Source of the DNA: Beijerinckiaceae bacterium
GTDB lineage: Bacteria > Pseudomonadota > Alphaproteobacteria > Rhizobiales > Beijerinckiaceae
NCBI GenBank assembly: GCA_947453155.1
Contig: CANGFE010000002.1
Span: 1-64,000, forward strand
DNA: 64,000 bases
Direction of reading: 5' to 3'
In this document: positions 1 to 10,706 of the stretch, one piece after another
How positions within the stretch are numbered: position 1 is the first letter of the stretch
Layout: every line of letters starts with the position of its first letter
Program-made: the position numbers and the translations under genes
The notes under the pieces: model-generated
What the model was told of the DNA's origin: nothing
What the model saw: only the letters and a program-made list of their open reading frames with translations
Databases searched by the model: none

Positions 1-60
1 CAGATAGGCTGCGATATCTTCTTTTGATGAAAGAAGCTCGGCACTGTCCCACGGCGTCAT
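1..60 (-). CDS. Putative addiction-module antitoxin (HigA-like), N-terminus only, truncated by window edge
   Basis: Reverse complement of 1-60 reads MTPWDSAELLSSKEDIAAYL, directly downstream of the toxin ORF; typical antidote N-terminus. Confidence 0.7.
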   Translation of the reverse strand, partial: MTPWDSAELLSSKEDIAAYL

Positions 61-65
61 GTTGA

Positions 66-368
66 TCATTTCAGCTTCTCCAGAGCCTGCTTTTTCAACT
101 CGATAGCTTTTCTGATGTCATCTGCTTGGGAGCTTTTGTCTCCTCCAGCTAGGAGGTAATAGGCGCAGACGCCGTGATTGAAGAAATACAGCCTATAGCC
201 CGGGCCGAAATGAAGCCGCATTTCCGATACGCCCGAGCCCACGGGGCGGACATCCCCCATCTTGCCTTGGCCCATCCGGTCGATGGCAACCGCAATCCGC
301 AGTTGGGCTTGCCGATCTCGAAGCTTCTTCAGCCAATCAACAAATTCATCGCTCTTGAAAACGAGCAT
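66..368 (-). CDS. Type II toxin-antitoxin RelE/ParE (HigB-like) toxin
   Basis: 100 aa; motifs RIAVAIDRMGQGKMGDVRPVGSGVSEMRLHFGPGYRLYF and GGDKSSQADDIRKA typical of the addiction-module killer family. Confidence 0.85.
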   Translation of the reverse strand: MLVFKSDEFVDWLKKLRDRQAQLRIAVAIDRMGQGKMGDVRPVGSGVSEMRLHFGPGYRLYFFNHGVCAYYLLAGGDKSSQADDIRKAIELKKQALEKLK

Positions 369-373
369 TGAAA

Positions 374-391
374 TGTATCCTATAGACTACA
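374..391. promoter_or_regulatory. Dyad TGTAnnCTATAGnnTACA upstream of the toxin gene, likely TA operator overlapping the promoter
   Basis: TGTATCCTATAGACTACA read directly, 6 nt before the toxin ATG, in an AT-rich stretch. Confidence 0.55.
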
Positions 392-413
392 AAAATCAAT
401 CAAAAAATAAAAT

Positions 414-1451
414 TCAGCGTCCCTGCATCAGGCGGCCCACGACCTTGGCCGTGTAATCCACCATGGGTACGATACGGGCGTAATTCAGCCGGGTCGGGCC
501 AATGACCCCCAAAACGCCGACAATCTGCTGCGCGCCATCCCTGAAGGGGGCGGCAATCATCGAGGAGCCCGAAAGGGAAAAGAGCTTGTTTTCCGAGCCG
601 ATGAAAATGCGCACGCCCTCGCCCGTTTCGGCACGCGACAGCAGGTCGATCACATCCTTCTTGGTCTCCAGATCGGAGAAGAGCAGGCGGATGCGCTCCA
701 AATCTTCGCCCGCGCGCAAATCATCCAACAGATTGGCCTGGCCGCGCACGATGAGCTGCTGGCTTTCGCCCTTGAGCCCCGCCCAGCTGGCCAGGCCCGC
801 ATCCACCAATTTGGCGGTTAGCTCGTCGAGTTCGGCCTGCGCCGATTGGCGCGCGGCTTCGATTTCGGCGCGCACCTCGCCCAAGGTGCGCCCGCGCAGG
901 CGCGCATTGAGATAATTGCCAGCCTCAACCAAGGCACTGGCAGGCAGGCCCGCTGGTATAGCCACGAGACGGTTTTCGACTGTTCCGTCCTCTGAAACCA
1001 GCACAGCCAAAGCCCGCTCGGCATCGAGGCGCACATATTCAATATGCTTGAGCCGGACGTTTTCTTTGGTGGTCAGAACCACGCCAGCCCCACGTGTGAG
1101 CCCCGACAGCAGACTTGAGGCCTCTGCCAATACGCCTTCCAGCGTGCGGTCTTGCGAGGCCGCCTTTACTTCCGCTTCGATCTTCCGGCGCTCTTCTTCG
1201 GTCGGTGCGCCAAACTCAAGCATGGCGTCAACGAAGAAGCGTAGGCCCATTTCGGTGGGCAACCGTCCAGCTGATGTATGGGGCGCATAGACGAGACCCA
1301 GCTCTTCGAGATCCTGCATGACATTGCGGATGGAGGCTGGCGAGAGCGTGATCGGCAGCAGGCGCGAGATATGGCGCGAGCCCACAGGCTCGCCCGTGGC
1401 CAGATAGCTATCGACGATGGATCGGAAAATCTCGCGCGAGCGATTGTTCAT
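414..1451 (-). CDS. hrcA: Heat-inducible transcription repressor HrcA
   Basis: [30 protein letters not shown]...[18 protein letters not shown]-terminal [32 protein letters not shown] track extends to 1538; start at 1451 (or 1481) preferred. Confidence 0.93.
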   Translation of the reverse strand: MNNRSREIFRSIVDSYLATGEPVGSRHISRLLPITLSPASIRNVMQDLEELGLVYAPHTSAGRLPTEMGLRFFVDAMLEFGAPTEEERRKIEAEVKAASQDRTLEGVLAEASSLLSGLTRGAGVVLTTKENVRLKHIEYVRLDAERALAVLVSEDGTVENRLVAIPAGLPASALVEAGNYLNARLRGRTLGEVRAEIEAARQSAQAELDELTAKLVDAGLASWAGLKGESQQLIVRGQANLLDDLRAGEDLERIRLLFSDLETKKDVIDLLSRAETGEGVRIFIGSENKLFSLSGSSMIAAPFRDGAQQIVGVLGVIGPTRLNYARIVPMVDYTAKVVGRLMQGR

Positions 1452-1510
1452 GCTCGCCAACGCGCCAGTGCCGAAATTCATATTGCCCGGAGTGATCACC
1501 ATAGGAGCAA

Positions 1511-1539
1511 ACATGGCCCTCACGGCGCCGCAACGCAAG
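1511..1539 (-). promoter_or_regulatory. Candidate RpoH-type promoter for hrcA (CTTG-N17-GGCCATGT)
   Basis: Minus strand CTTG at 1539-1536 and GGCCATGT at 1518-1511. Confidence 0.35.
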
Positions 1540-1662
1540 ACACCTCATCTCGCGCAGGTGTGAATGGTTCCAAGTCTTTGTTCGTGGGGTGGATTCCCAA
1601 ATAAGAATAGACTATCCGAACACGACGCAACAAATGCCGGCAAGGACCGGCGCCGTGGGAGG

Positions 1663-2697
1663 ATGAACATGCAAAACAACAAGCCTATTTTCATGGGTGC
1701 GATGGCTGCGGTCCTGCTGGCCGGAACGGCGCAGGCGCAAACCCCGGCTGAATTCTACAAGGGCAAGACCGTCGAGTTCATAATTGGATATGCGACAGGC
1801 GGCAGCAACGACACCTATTCCCGCATGATCGCCCAGCACATGGGTAAGCACATCCCGGGCAATCCGACGGTAGTCGTGCGCAACATGCCGGGTGCGGGTT
1901 CTTTCCTCGCGGTCAATCAGATTTTTAACAATTCAGCGAAGGACGGTACGGTCATCGGCCTCGGCGCGCCGACATTGGCGCTCGATGAAAAGCTCGGCAC
2001 CAATGGCGTGCGTTTTAAAACGGCAGAGCTGAACTGGGTCGGCCGCGTTGGCCCGTTGGTGAATATGGTCTTCACCTGGAAGACGTCGCCGGTAAAAACC
2101 ATTGAAGATGCGATGAAGCATGAAACCACGCTTGGCGGAACAGGTGCGGGATCCACCGTGTCCATCTATCCGCTCGTGCTCAACAATGTGCTCGGCACCA
2201 AGTTCAAAATGGTCATGGGCTATAAGGGCTCGAACGAAGCCATGCTCGCTGTCGAGCGCGGCGAAGTCGAAGGACATTCGACCGCTTACGAAGCTGTGCG
2301 CTCCGCCAAGCCTTCATGGTTCAAAGACGGCAGCATTCATGTGCTCTCGCAATTTGGCTTGAAGCGTCTGCCGGAATTGCCCGATGTCCCAACCGCGATT
2401 GAAACGGCCGATACGCTAGAAAAGAAGCAGATTCTCACCGCCATTATGTCGGCGAGCGAAATCGGCACCTCTTTCTTCACCACACCCAAGACCGCAGATG
2501 ATCGCGTGAATACTTTGCGCCGCGCTTTTGATGCCACCATGATCGATAAAGCCTTTACAGGCGATCTCGACAAAATGGGCATGAGCATGGGCCCGATGAA
2601 GGGTGAAGATGTCCAAAAACTCGTGATGGATGTCGCCAATATCACGCCGGAACTTTTGGAAAAGGTCCGCAAGGCCTATCCGGATGAAAGCAAGTAA
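1663..2697 (+). CDS. Tripartite tricarboxylate transporter-type substrate-binding protein (Bug/TctC family)
   Basis: Signal peptide MNMQNNKPIFMGAMAAVLLAGTAQAQ; YKGKTVEFIIGYATGGSNDTYSRMIAQHMGKHIPGNPTVVVRNMPGAGS. Confidence 0.85.
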   Translation: MNMQNNKPIFMGAMAAVLLAGTAQAQTPAEFYKGKTVEFIIGYATGGSNDTYSRMIAQHMGKHIPGNPTVVVRNMPGAGSFLAVNQIFNNSAKDGTVIGLGAPTLALDEKLGTNGVRFKTAELNWVGRVGPLVNMVFTWKTSPVKTIEDAMKHETTLGGTGAGSTVSIYPLVLNNVLGTKFKMVMGYKGSNEAMLAVERGEVEGHSTAYEAVRSAKPSWFKDGSIHVLSQFGLKRLPELPDVPTAIETADTLEKKQILTAIMSASEIGTSFFTTPKTADDRVNTLRRAFDATMIDKAFTGDLDKMGMSMGPMKGEDVQKLVMDVANITPELLEKVRKAYPDESK

Positions 2698-2711
2698 GTT
2701 TTGAAAAACAG

Positions 2712-2738
2712 CCCGCGCTGGTCAGGAACCGGCGCGGG
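2712..2738. terminator. Hairpin at convergent gene ends (stem cccgcgctggt / accggcgcggg)
   Basis: 11-bp stem with one G.T pair and loop cagga; overlaps the 3' end of the convergent Kef gene. Confidence 0.5.
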
Positions 2739-4515
2739 TTGATGGTTTGATCGCGCGGCGCGGCCGCGACTTCTCGTTTCCGTCCTGCAAGATTTTGCGG
2801 AATTCATCGCGCTTCTCATGAATGGAAGCGATGACATGGCCCATCGGCACACCAATGTCGACGAGCAGACTTTCCGACAATTGCAGGCTTGCTTCAATCG
2901 TTTCTGGAATCGCATCGCTGGCGCCCAGCGTATAGAGCTTTTGAGCATGCTGCGCATCGCGCGCTCGTGCAACAATCACCATATCCTTGCGCGCATTGCG
3001 TGCGGCTTGCACGACGCGCTCCACCGCTTGCGGATTGTCCATCGTCACCACAAGCCCGCGCGCACGCCCAATACCACAGCGGCGTAGCAATTCGGGATCG
3101 CTCGCATTACCCCAATAGATCGGCAGATTCTTTTCGCGTTCATCTGCGACAAGCTTGGCATTACCGTCCACCGCGATGAACGGAATATTGTGGCGCACCA
3201 ACAATTCGCTAACCAATTGACCAACGCGGCCAAAGCCCGCGATCAGCACGGGTGCATCGCCCTCTTCTGAAGGCGGCGCCAAATTGCGCAGGCCATAGAT
3301 GTCTGCTTCGGGATCGGATTTGATGACGCGGACAGCCGCGCTCGCCAGACTGGGAATAAGCAGCATAGACAAAGTGACGACAATCATCAGATCGCCACCC
3401 GTTGCCTTTGAAACAACACCGCTTGCCATGGCAGCGCCCAGCATGACGAAAGCAAACTCGCCGCCGGGAGCCAGAACAAGCGCGCTCTCGCGTGCGACTT
3501 CATTCGAGACACCAGCTGCGCGCCCCGCGAGATAGATCAAAACAATCTTGAAGATCACAAGCCCGATGGTCAGCGCGATCAGCGGAAGCGGATTTTGCAA
3601 AATGCGCACAATATCAAGGCTCGCCCCCGTTGAGACGAAGAACAACCCGAGCAACAGGCCTTTGAAGGGCTCAATCGTCACTTCGATCTGGCGACGATAT
3701 TCCGTCTCGGCGAGCAGAAGCCCCGCCATGAAAGCGCCCAGCGTCATCGGTAGGCCGGAGGCTGCGGCTAACACACTCGTGCCAATCACAACAAGCAAGC
3801 ACGCGGCCATGAAAAATTCGGGCGAGCGCGCATAAGCGACTTGCCGAAATAAAGGGCGCAGGAAGAGGCGACCGATACCCACAATCAGCACAAGGCCGAG
3901 AATGGCCGGGAGCAGCGCATAAAGTGCGCCCGCATTAAAATTCGACATGCCATCCGTGCTCAGCATGGCGATCATGAAGAGCAAAGGCGCAATCATCAAA
4001 TCTTGAAAGAGCAGAATAGAGAAAGTGGCGCGCCCCGCGGCCACGCGCAGCCTTTTGCGTTCCAGCAAAACTGGAATGACAATGGCTGTGGAAGACAAAG
4101 CCAAAGCGCCACCAATCACGCTGGCTGATGCTGCGCTCTCGCCCATCAGAAAAGCAAGAACACCCAGCGCTAGGCCGCAAATAGCGACCTGCAAAGCGCC
4201 CAGCCCGAAGACAAGCTTGCGCATGCGGTTCAAGCGCTCGAACGAAAGCTCAAGCCCGATCATGAAAAGCAGAAAGACGACACCGAGCTCTGCAAAGAGC
4301 TTCATTTCGTCGACTTCAGAGAAAGTGAGTGCTTTGAGAACGGGCGAGAGATCGCCAAATTTTCCAAGTGCCGCGGGCCCGAGCAAAACACCCGCGCCCA
4401 AAAAGCCGATGACGGGCGAAATTTTCAGACGTCGGAACAGCGGCACAACAATGGCCGCCGTGCCGAGAAAGACAAGGGATTCGCGAAAGGGTTCAAGTGC
4501 GACGGTTGCGGCCAT
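2722..4515 (-). CDS. CPA2 family monovalent cation:proton antiporter with C-terminal TrkA-N domain (Kef-type)
   Basis: Multiple TM segments; VIGFLGAGVLLGP, APGGEFAFVMLGAA; Rossmann VLIAGFGRVGQLVSELL. Confidence 0.9.
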   Translation of the reverse strand: MAATVALEPFRESLVFLGTAAIVVPLFRRLKISPVIGFLGAGVLLGPAALGKFGDLSPVLKALTFSEVDEMKLFAELGVVFLLFMIGLELSFERLNRMRKLVFGLGALQVAICGLALGVLAFLMGESAASASVIGGALALSSTAIVIPVLLERKRLRVAAGRATFSILLFQDLMIAPLLFMIAMLSTDGMSNFNAGALYALLPAILGLVLIVGIGRLFLRPLFRQVAYARSPEFFMAACLLVVIGTSVLAAASGLPMTLGAFMAGLLLAETEYRRQIEVTIEPFKGLLLGLFFVSTGASLDIVRILQNPLPLIALTIGLVIFKIVLIYLAGRAAGVSNEVARESALVLAPGGEFAFVMLGAAMASGVVSKATGGDLMIVVTLSMLLIPSLASAAVRVIKSDPEADIYGLRNLAPPSEEGDAPVLIAGFGRVGQLVSELLVRHNIPFIAVDGNAKLVADEREKNLPIYWGNASDPELLRRCGIGRARGLVVTMDNPQAVERVVQAARNARKDMVIVARARDAQHAQKLYTLGASDAIPETIEASLQLSESLLVDIGVPMGHVIASIHEKRDEFRKILQDGNEKSRPRRAIKPSTRAGS

Positions 4516-4518
4516 GCC

Positions 4519-5499
4519 TTATGGTAGAGGCCCAGCTTGCCCCGCAGCAATCGCATTCTCCAGCCGCGTCGCGACCATCTCACGCAGCGCGCGTAAATCC
4601 TTCGTGAAGAGACGAATGCCTTCAGCAAGCTTTTCGGTCGCCATCGCATCTTCATTCAAGAGGAAGCGGAAGGTCTTTTCGTCCAGCGACATTTTGGCAG
4701 GCGCAAGCTTGGCTGTTGCTGCATCAAGCTTGCGGGTCAATGTGCCATTGTCTTTGGCCAGTTCGTCAAGAAGCGCGGGGGCGATAGTGAGGCGGTCACA
4801 ACCAGCCAAAGCTTCAATCTCACCGAGTGAGCGGAAAGAAGCACCCATCACCACAGTCTTGATGCCGTAAGCTTTGTAATAAGCGTAAATATTGCGCACC
4901 GACAAAACGCCCGGATCTTCGTCTGGCCCGAATGTCTTGCCGCTGGCCTTCACATGCCAGTCAAGAATACGGCCGACGAAAGGCGAGATGAGAAAAGCAT
5001 CGGCTTCCGCTGCGGCGATGGCTTGCGCCAGACAGAAGAGCAACGTCATGTTGCAATCAATGCCTTCGCGCTGGAGGATCTCGCAGGCGCGGATGCCTTC
5101 CCATGTTGTTGCTAGTTTGATCAGCACGCGGTTGCGCGGCACACCGCGCGACTCATAATCAGCGATAATGGCGCGGCCTTTGCTGACCATGGCTTCCACA
5201 TCGAAGGAGAGATCAGCGTCCACTTCCGTGGAGACGCGACCGGGGACAATTTTGGCAAGCTCGGCGCCAAAATTGACCGCCAGACGATCTGTAACTTGGC
5301 TGGTGACAGCATTGTGGCTGCGGCCCCACTCAATCGCCTCATCGACCAGATGTTTGTAGGCGTCCATCTGCGCCGCTTTCAGGATCAGCGTCGGATTGGT
5401 GGTGCAATCGGTCGGCTTGAAGGCGCCAATGGAAGCCATGTCGCCGGTGTCGGCGACAATCGTGGTCATAGATTTGAGCTGGTCGAGCTTGGACGACAT
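4519..5499 (-). CDS. tal: Transaldolase
   Basis: [87 protein letters not shown]. Confidence 0.95.
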   Translation of the reverse strand: MSSKLDQLKSMTTIVADTGDMASIGAFKPTDCTTNPTLILKAAQMDAYKHLVDEAIEWGRSHNAVTSQVTDRLAVNFGAELAKIVPGRVSTEVDADLSFDVEAMVSKGRAIIADYESRGVPRNRVLIKLATTWEGIRACEILQREGIDCNMTLLFCLAQAIAAAEADAFLISPFVGRILDWHVKASGKTFGPDEDPGVLSVRNIYAYYKAYGIKTVVMGASFRSLGEIEALAGCDRLTIAPALLDELAKDNGTLTRKLDAATAKLAPAKMSLDEKTFRFLLNEDAMATEKLAEGIRLFTKDLRALREMVATRLENAIAAGQAGPLP

Positions 5500-5557
5500 G
5501 AGATTCTCCTGATACCGCCATCATGCACCGGATAGGGAATTGGGCGCAACTCTCTCC

Positions 5558-5635
5558 CGTCCTTGCGAGGAGCGAAGCGGCAATCCAGAGGCCGCGCGTG
5601 AGGCCACTGGTCTGCTTCGCTTCGCTCGCAATGAC
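5558..5635. repeat. Palindromic intergenic repeat, family 1 copy A
   Basis: cgtccttgcgaggagcgaagcggcaatccag ... ctggtctgcttcgcttcgctcgcaatgac; inverted arms shared with 19201, 29009 and 37035. Confidence 0.85.
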
Positions 5636-5639
5636 AGTG

Positions 5640-6281
5640 CTATTCAGAAGTGATGGGCGGGCGCATGGGCAGGCCGCCGCGTTTGGCGATGAAATTCATG
5701 ATCGGCTGCAGGCCTTGCTTGGTCTTCATATTGGAGAAGACATAAGGCCGCTCACCACGCATGCGCTTGGTGTCAGCATCCATCACGTCGAGTGACGCGC
5801 CAACATAGGGCGCCAGATCAATCTTGTTGATCACAAGCAAATCCGAACGCGTAATGCCCGGCCCGCCTTTGCGTGGAATCTTTTCGCCACCCGACACATC
5901 GATGACATAGATGGTGAGGTCAGCCAGTTCCGGCGAAAAAGTCGCCGCCAGATTGTCGCCGCCTGATTCAATCAGGATGATTTCAAGACCCGGATATTTT
6001 TTGCTCATTTCAGACACGGCCGCCAGATTGGCGGATGCATCTTCACGAATGGCGGTATGCGGGCAGCCGCCCGTCTCAACACCCATGATGCGCTCGGGCG
6101 CAAGCGCACCCGCGACGGTCAGCAGGCGCGCATCTTCTTTGGTGTAAATATCATTGGTAATGGCGGCTATATCGTAAGTCTCGCGCAGCGCCTTGCAGAG
6201 ATTTTCCATGAGCGCCGTCTTGCCCGAGCCAACGGGGCCACCAATACCGACGCGAAGAGGACCGTTGAGCGAAGAGGTCAT
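5640..6281 (-). CDS. ureG: Urease accessory GTPase UreG
   Basis: [78 protein letters not shown]. Confidence 0.97.
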   Translation of the reverse strand: MTSSLNGPLRVGIGGPVGSGKTALMENLCKALRETYDIAAITNDIYTKEDARLLTVAGALAPERIMGVETGGCPHTAIREDASANLAAVSEMSKKYPGLEIILIESGGDNLAATFSPELADLTIYVIDVSGGEKIPRKGGPGITRSDLLVINKIDLAPYVGASLDVMDADTKRMRGERPYVFSNMKTKQGLQPIMNFIAKRGGLPMRPPITSE

Positions 6282-6940
6282 GAGCGAAAGAGCCTCGAAT
6301 ATTGGGTTTCATGTTGCATGGAGAAAAGATCAGCACGGAGGGTGGATGATCCCAGATCATCCAAAGTGGACGAGGCAGCAAAACGCGCCGTCTCTTGAAT
6401 AGCAGGCAGGGCGCCTGCCGTGACACGCTGGCCATCCGTCTGGCCAATCGGGCCAAGGCGCACGGCGGCGGAAACAAGATTAGCGGTGAAGGCGAGCAGG
6501 AAATGCTCCAGCGTGGCAGCCAGCGGCAGTTCATGCGCACCTGAGGCTGCGCCGACGGCCACGGAATAGGCTGTCTCATTATCGAGCGCATCAAGCGCTT
6601 TGCAGGGCCAGCTTGTGCGCATGGCTGTCACAAAGGCTGTTCCTTGTTGCACAGTTTCCAGACGCCGCTCACGTGAAGGCGCGAGTGCAAGTGCTAGTTC
6701 ATTGATCTCGGCCAAAGCATTTGCATCATCCGCTGCGCGATGGCTGGCGGCCACCAGCACCGCATCATTGCGGCCAGAGCCAAGCCGCAAAAGATCATTG
6801 ATCCATGCGCTTAAAGTCGCTGCATCATGCACGTCACCACATTCCACCGCCCATTCGAGCGCATGGCTATAGGCAAAGGCGCCAACCGGAAAGGCGGGCG
6901 ACAGCCAAATGGCAAGCGGCAGATGCGCGCCATCAGCCAT
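6278..6940 (-). CDS. ureF: Urease accessory protein UreF
   Basis: [32 protein letters not shown]; start at 6940 overlaps the ureE 3' end; longer ORF-track start reads through the ureE His tail out of frame. Confidence 0.93.
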   Translation of the reverse strand: MADGAHLPLAIWLSPAFPVGAFAYSHALEWAVECGDVHDAATLSAWINDLLRLGSGRNDAVLVAASHRAADDANALAEINELALALAPSRERRLETVQQGTAFVTAMRTSWPCKALDALDNETAYSVAVGAASGAHELPLAATLEHFLLAFTANLVSAAVRLGPIGQTDGQRVTAGALPAIQETARFAASSTLDDLGSSTLRADLFSMQHETQYSRLFRS

Positions 6941-7472
6941 GTTTGTGGCCGTGATGGTGGTCGTGTCCACAGCCGCAATCATCACCATGCTTGTGGTCAT
7001 GGTGTTCATGATCGTGATCGTGATGATCATGGCCATGTTCGGGCTGCGCATAAGCGCCGCCTTCGGGATCAAAAGCGGCCTCAATCAGCGCAACTTTGGC
7101 GCCGAGCCCGCGCACCATATCTTCAATCACATGGTCGCGTCGGATGCGGATGCGATTATCAAAAATCTGTACCGGCAAATGGCGGTTGCCCAGATGCCAG
7201 GACACATTAGCAAGCTCGCGCGGGCTGCCGCAGCGAATTTCAGCCAAAGGCTCGGGCTTGCCGAGCACTTCGATCAAGCGCCCATCATCGAGCATAATCG
7301 CATCGCCCGTGCGCAGCATAATGGCTTCCGGCAGATCGAGCAAAAACTCTAAGCCACGCACACAAGTCATGGTCGCACGGCGACGATGGCGCTCCGTGGA
7401 GTCGAGAAGCACTGTATCGGCGCAGGGGTTTTTGCCTGCGGCTTGGGCCAGGATTTTTCCGGCGCGGATCAT
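6933..7472 (-). CDS. ureE: Urease accessory nickel chaperone UreE with His-rich C-terminus
   Basis: [33 protein letters not shown]-terminal [33 protein letters not shown]. Confidence 0.95.
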   Translation of the reverse strand: MIRAGKILAQAAGKNPCADTVLLDSTERHRRRATMTCVRGLEFLLDLPEAIMLRTGDAIMLDDGRLIEVLGKPEPLAEIRCGSPRELANVSWHLGNRHLPVQIFDNRIRIRRDHVIEDMVRGLGAKVALIEAAFDPEGGAYAQPEHGHDHHDHDHEHHDHKHGDDCGCGHDHHHGHKHG

Positions 7473-7482
7473 ATTGGCCCCC

Positions 7483-9195
7483 TTAAAACATGAAATAGCG
7501 TTGCGCCATCGGCAGAACCGAGGCGGGCTCGCAGGTCAGCAGCACGCCGTCAGCCGTCACCGCATAAGTCTCCGGATCAATCCGCAGCTTCGGTGTTGCG
7601 CCATTATGGATCATGCTCTTTTTCGAAATCTGCTTGCGCGTGTCTTGCACAGCAACCATTTGCTTGCTGACACGCAAGTTGGTCGCAATGCCCTTGTCGA
7701 GCGCCAATTGCGACACGAACGTCAGCGCCGTGCGCGAGACGGCTGCGCCATAAGAGCCAAACATCGGGCGATAATGCACAGGCTGTGGTGTCGGGATGGA
7801 CGCATTCGGGTCGCCCATAGGCGCGGCTGCAATCATGCCGCCCTTGATGATGAGATCAGGTTTTACGCCAAAGAAAGCCGGTGTCCACAAAACAAGATCA
7901 GCAAGCTTGCCTGCTTCCACCGACCCAATATGGCGTGACACGCCGTGCGCAATGGCGGGGTTGATCGTATATTTCGCGATATAGCGCTTCACGCGCGCAT
8001 TATCATTGTCGCCCTTGTCTTCAGGCAAAGGCCCGCGCTGACGCTTCATCTTGTCGGCCGTCTGCCATGTACGGATGATGACTTCGCCCACACGGCCCAT
8101 GGCCTGAGAATCCGAGCTCATCATCGAGAGCGCACCCAGATCATGCAGAATGTCTTCGGCTGCAATAGTCTCCTTGCGGATGCGGCTTTCAGCAAAAGCG
8201 AGATCCTCAGGAATCGATGAATCCAGATGGTGGCACACCATCAACATGTCGAGATGTTCATCGAGCGTATTCTTGGTGAAAGGCCGCGTCGGATTGGTCG
8301 ACGAGGGCAGGACATTTTCCAGCTCTGCTACACGCATAATATCGGGTGCATGGCCACCGCCCGCGCCTTCCGTATGAAAGGCATGAATGGTGCGGCCTTT
8401 GAATGCTTTGATCGTATCTTCGACAAAGCCGGATTCATTCAGCGTGTCACTGTGCAGCATCACCTGCACGTCATAATCGTCGGCGACTGAGAGGCAATTA
8501 TCAATGGCTGCTGGCGTGGTGCCCCAGTCTTCATGCAGCTTCATGGCGCAAGCGCCAGCTTCAATCTGCTCGATCAGGCCCTTGGGTGTTGCAGCATTGC
8601 CCTTGGCGGCAAAGCCCAGATTCATGGGAAATGAATCGGAGGCTTCGATCATGCGTGCGAGATGCCAGGGGCCGGGCGTGCATGTCGTGGCGAAAGTGCC
8701 TGTGGCCGGACCTGTGCCACCGCCGAGCATAGACGTAACACCCGACATGAGTGCCTCTTCAATCTGCTGCGGGCAGATGAAATGAATATGCGTGTCGAAA
8801 CCGCCAGCGGTGAGAATCTTCCCCTCACCAGCAATCACTTCCGTGCCGGGGCCGATGATTATATCCACACCCGGCTGGATTTCCGGATTGCCCGCTTTGC
8901 CGAGTTTGAAAATACGCCCGTCACGCAGGCCCACATCGCATTTGACAATGCCCCAATGGTCGATGACCACCGCATTGGTGATCACTGTATCGACGGCGCC
9001 TTCAGCGCGCGAGAGTTGTGATTGGCCCATACCATCACGGATCACTTTGCCGCCGCCGAATTTCACTTCTTCGCCATAGATCGTGAAATCTTTCTCGATT
9101 TCGATTGTCAGCACCGTATCGGCGAGGCGCATTTTATCGCCAGTCGTCGGGCCAAACATATCCGCATAAGCAGCGCGAGAGAGTTTTGTGCTCAT
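7483..9195 (-). CDS. ureC: Urease alpha subunit UreC
   Basis: [52 protein letters not shown]. Confidence 0.98.
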   Translation of the reverse strand: MSTKLSRAAYADMFGPTTGDKMRLADTVLTIEIEKDFTIYGEEVKFGGGKVIRDGMGQSQLSRAEGAVDTVITNAVVIDHWGIVKCDVGLRDGRIFKLGKAGNPEIQPGVDIIIGPGTEVIAGEGKILTAGGFDTHIHFICPQQIEEALMSGVTSMLGGGTGPATGTFATTCTPGPWHLARMIEASDSFPMNLGFAAKGNAATPKGLIEQIEAGACAMKLHEDWGTTPAAIDNCLSVADDYDVQVMLHSDTLNESGFVEDTIKAFKGRTIHAFHTEGAGGGHAPDIMRVAELENVLPSSTNPTRPFTKNTLDEHLDMLMVCHHLDSSIPEDLAFAESRIRKETIAAEDILHDLGALSMMSSDSQAMGRVGEVIIRTWQTADKMKRQRGPLPEDKGDNDNARVKRYIAKYTINPAIAHGVSRHIGSVEAGKLADLVLWTPAFFGVKPDLIIKGGMIAAAPMGDPNASIPTPQPVHYRPMFGSYGAAVSRTALTFVSQLALDKGIATNLRVSKQMVAVQDTRKQISKKSMIHNGATPKLRIDPETYAVTADGVLLTCEPASVLPMAQRYFMF

Positions 9196-9210
9196 TGTCT
9201 CATCTCCCTC

Positions 9211-9831
9211 TTAGAGTTTGCCCATGATGTCGCCGCGCAATCCATAGACTTCGCGATCGCCTGCAAGTGCAACAAGTTGCACATCGCGCGATTGACCCGG
9301 CTCAAAGCGCACAGCCGTGCCAGCCGGAATATCCAGCCGCATCCCGCGCGCTTTGGCGCGATCAAAGGACAAAGCCGGGTTGGTCTCGAAGAAATGGTAA
9401 TGCGAGCCGACCTGAATGGGGCGGTCGCCGGTGTTTGAGACTTTCAGCGTCACGGTTTCGCGGCCTTCATTCATCAGCACATCGCCTATGCCAGCCAAGA
9501 CAGCGCCGGGAATATCCTTTGAAGCCGAGCCACGGATCGGCTCATGCACGGTCACGAGTTTTGTGCCGTCGGGGAAAGTTGCTTCCACCTGCACATCGTG
9601 GATCATCTCCGCAATGCCTTCCATCACCATATCGACGGTGACGACATGCGCGCCTGCTTCCATAAGCTCTGCGACGCTACGCCCATCGCGCGCGCCTTCC
9701 ACCACAAAATCGGTGATGAGCGCGACAGCTTCGGGATGGTTCAATTTGACGCCGCGCGCCAAACGGTTGCGCGCCACCATGGCGGCTAGCGCCACGAGCA
9801 ATTTGTCTTTTTCACGCGGTGTGAGATTCAT
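9211..9831 (-). CDS. ureAB: Fused urease gamma/beta subunit (UreA-UreB)
   Basis: N-half [39 protein letters not shown] (UreA); C-half IPGAVL...[27 protein letters not shown] (UreB) in one 206-aa ORF. Confidence 0.95.
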   Translation of the reverse strand: MNLTPREKDKLLVALAAMVARNRLARGVKLNHPEAVALITDFVVEGARDGRSVAELMEAGAHVVTVDMVMEGIAEMIHDVQVEATFPDGTKLVTVHEPIRGSASKDIPGAVLAGIGDVLMNEGRETVTLKVSNTGDRPIQVGSHYHFFETNPALSFDRAKARGMRLDIPAGTAVRFEPGQSRDVQLVALAGDREVYGLRGDIMGKL

Positions 9832-9845
9832 GGGAACAAAACTCC

Positions 9846-10682
9846 CTATTGCCAGACGCGCGGGGCAGGGCGACCGCGCAAAGTTTCAAGAAGAGGCACA
9901 AGCGCAGCGCGGATGTTTTCCGGCTGCGCGGATAAAAGGCGAATGGCGAGCAGCCCGTTCCAGGCGCTGGCACCCCAAGCGCAAGGCGCATCGGCCAGAA
10001 GCTCACGCGCCAGATCAACAAGGCTTTCGGCTTCGGGTGCGATGTGCAGAAACAAAGCTGTGCCGCGCGCGCCATTGCCACAGGTCTTGCGGTCCAGCGT
10101 TGCACCCAATGCGCCATCAAGGCGCAGATTGTCGGCATAGATAAGTTTGCCACCACGGCGTAGGCGCCATGTGTCGGCAAGCATCCCGTTGATACTGTCT
10201 TCACCCATGGCGAGGCGGCCGAATGTGGTTGCCTCCAGAAGTGTCACGCGTGCATCTTCTGCCATGTCGAGCGCAAAAGAGCGTTTCAGCTTTGCCCCCT
10301 CAAACAGAATGGTTTCTTGCGGCAGCCATTCGAGCCGCGCGCCAGCCTCTGCTGTGAGCGAGAGTGCGACTTCGGCAGGCACATTTTGCGCGCGATAGAT
10401 TTTTTCAGCCGATTGCGTGGTGATCATCGCATCCGCGCCTGCATCCACTTCAAAGGCCAGCTCTGCGCGGTCGCCCCCGATAATGCCGCCGCCTGTATTG
10501 ACGAGTACAGCCTCGCAAGTCTGTGCATTGCGCGGAAAGCGCAGGCGCAATCCCCCACCTTCATAGAGATCGGCCAAGCCGCTGCGGCCGTCGAGCGCAG
10601 AAAAGCGTGCGCGGATGGCACCGCGTGCGCGAGCGGTTTGCGGCACATGGGGGGTCACAAAAGGCGCGTTCACGGGGCCCAC
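9846..10682 (-). CDS. ureD: Urease accessory protein UreD
   Basis: [60 protein letters not shown]. Confidence 0.95.
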   Translation of the reverse strand: MGPVNAPFVTPHVPQTARARGAIRARFSALDGRSGLADLYEGGGLRLRFPRNAQTCEAVLVNTGGGIIGGDRAELAFEVDAGADAMITTQSAEKIYRAQNVPAEVALSLTAEAGARLEWLPQETILFEGAKLKRSFALDMAEDARVTLLEATTFGRLAMGEDSINGMLADTWRLRRGGKLIYADNLRLDGALGATLDRKTCGNGARGTALFLHIAPEAESLVDLARELLADAPCAWGASAWNGLLAIRLLSAQPENIRAALVPLLETLRGRPAPRVWQ

Positions 10683-10706
10683 TTGGAAAAGAAGAACCTC
10701 ACCCGC

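Noticed and set aside
5558-5635. Repeat copies considered as a CRISPR or IS element
   Set aside because: Single dispersed inverted-repeat units, no array, no transposase ORF.
6941-7084. Longer UreF N-terminus in ORF track
   Set aside because: [15 protein letters not shown] is the UreE His-tail DNA read in another frame; UreF homology begins at [30 protein letters not shown].
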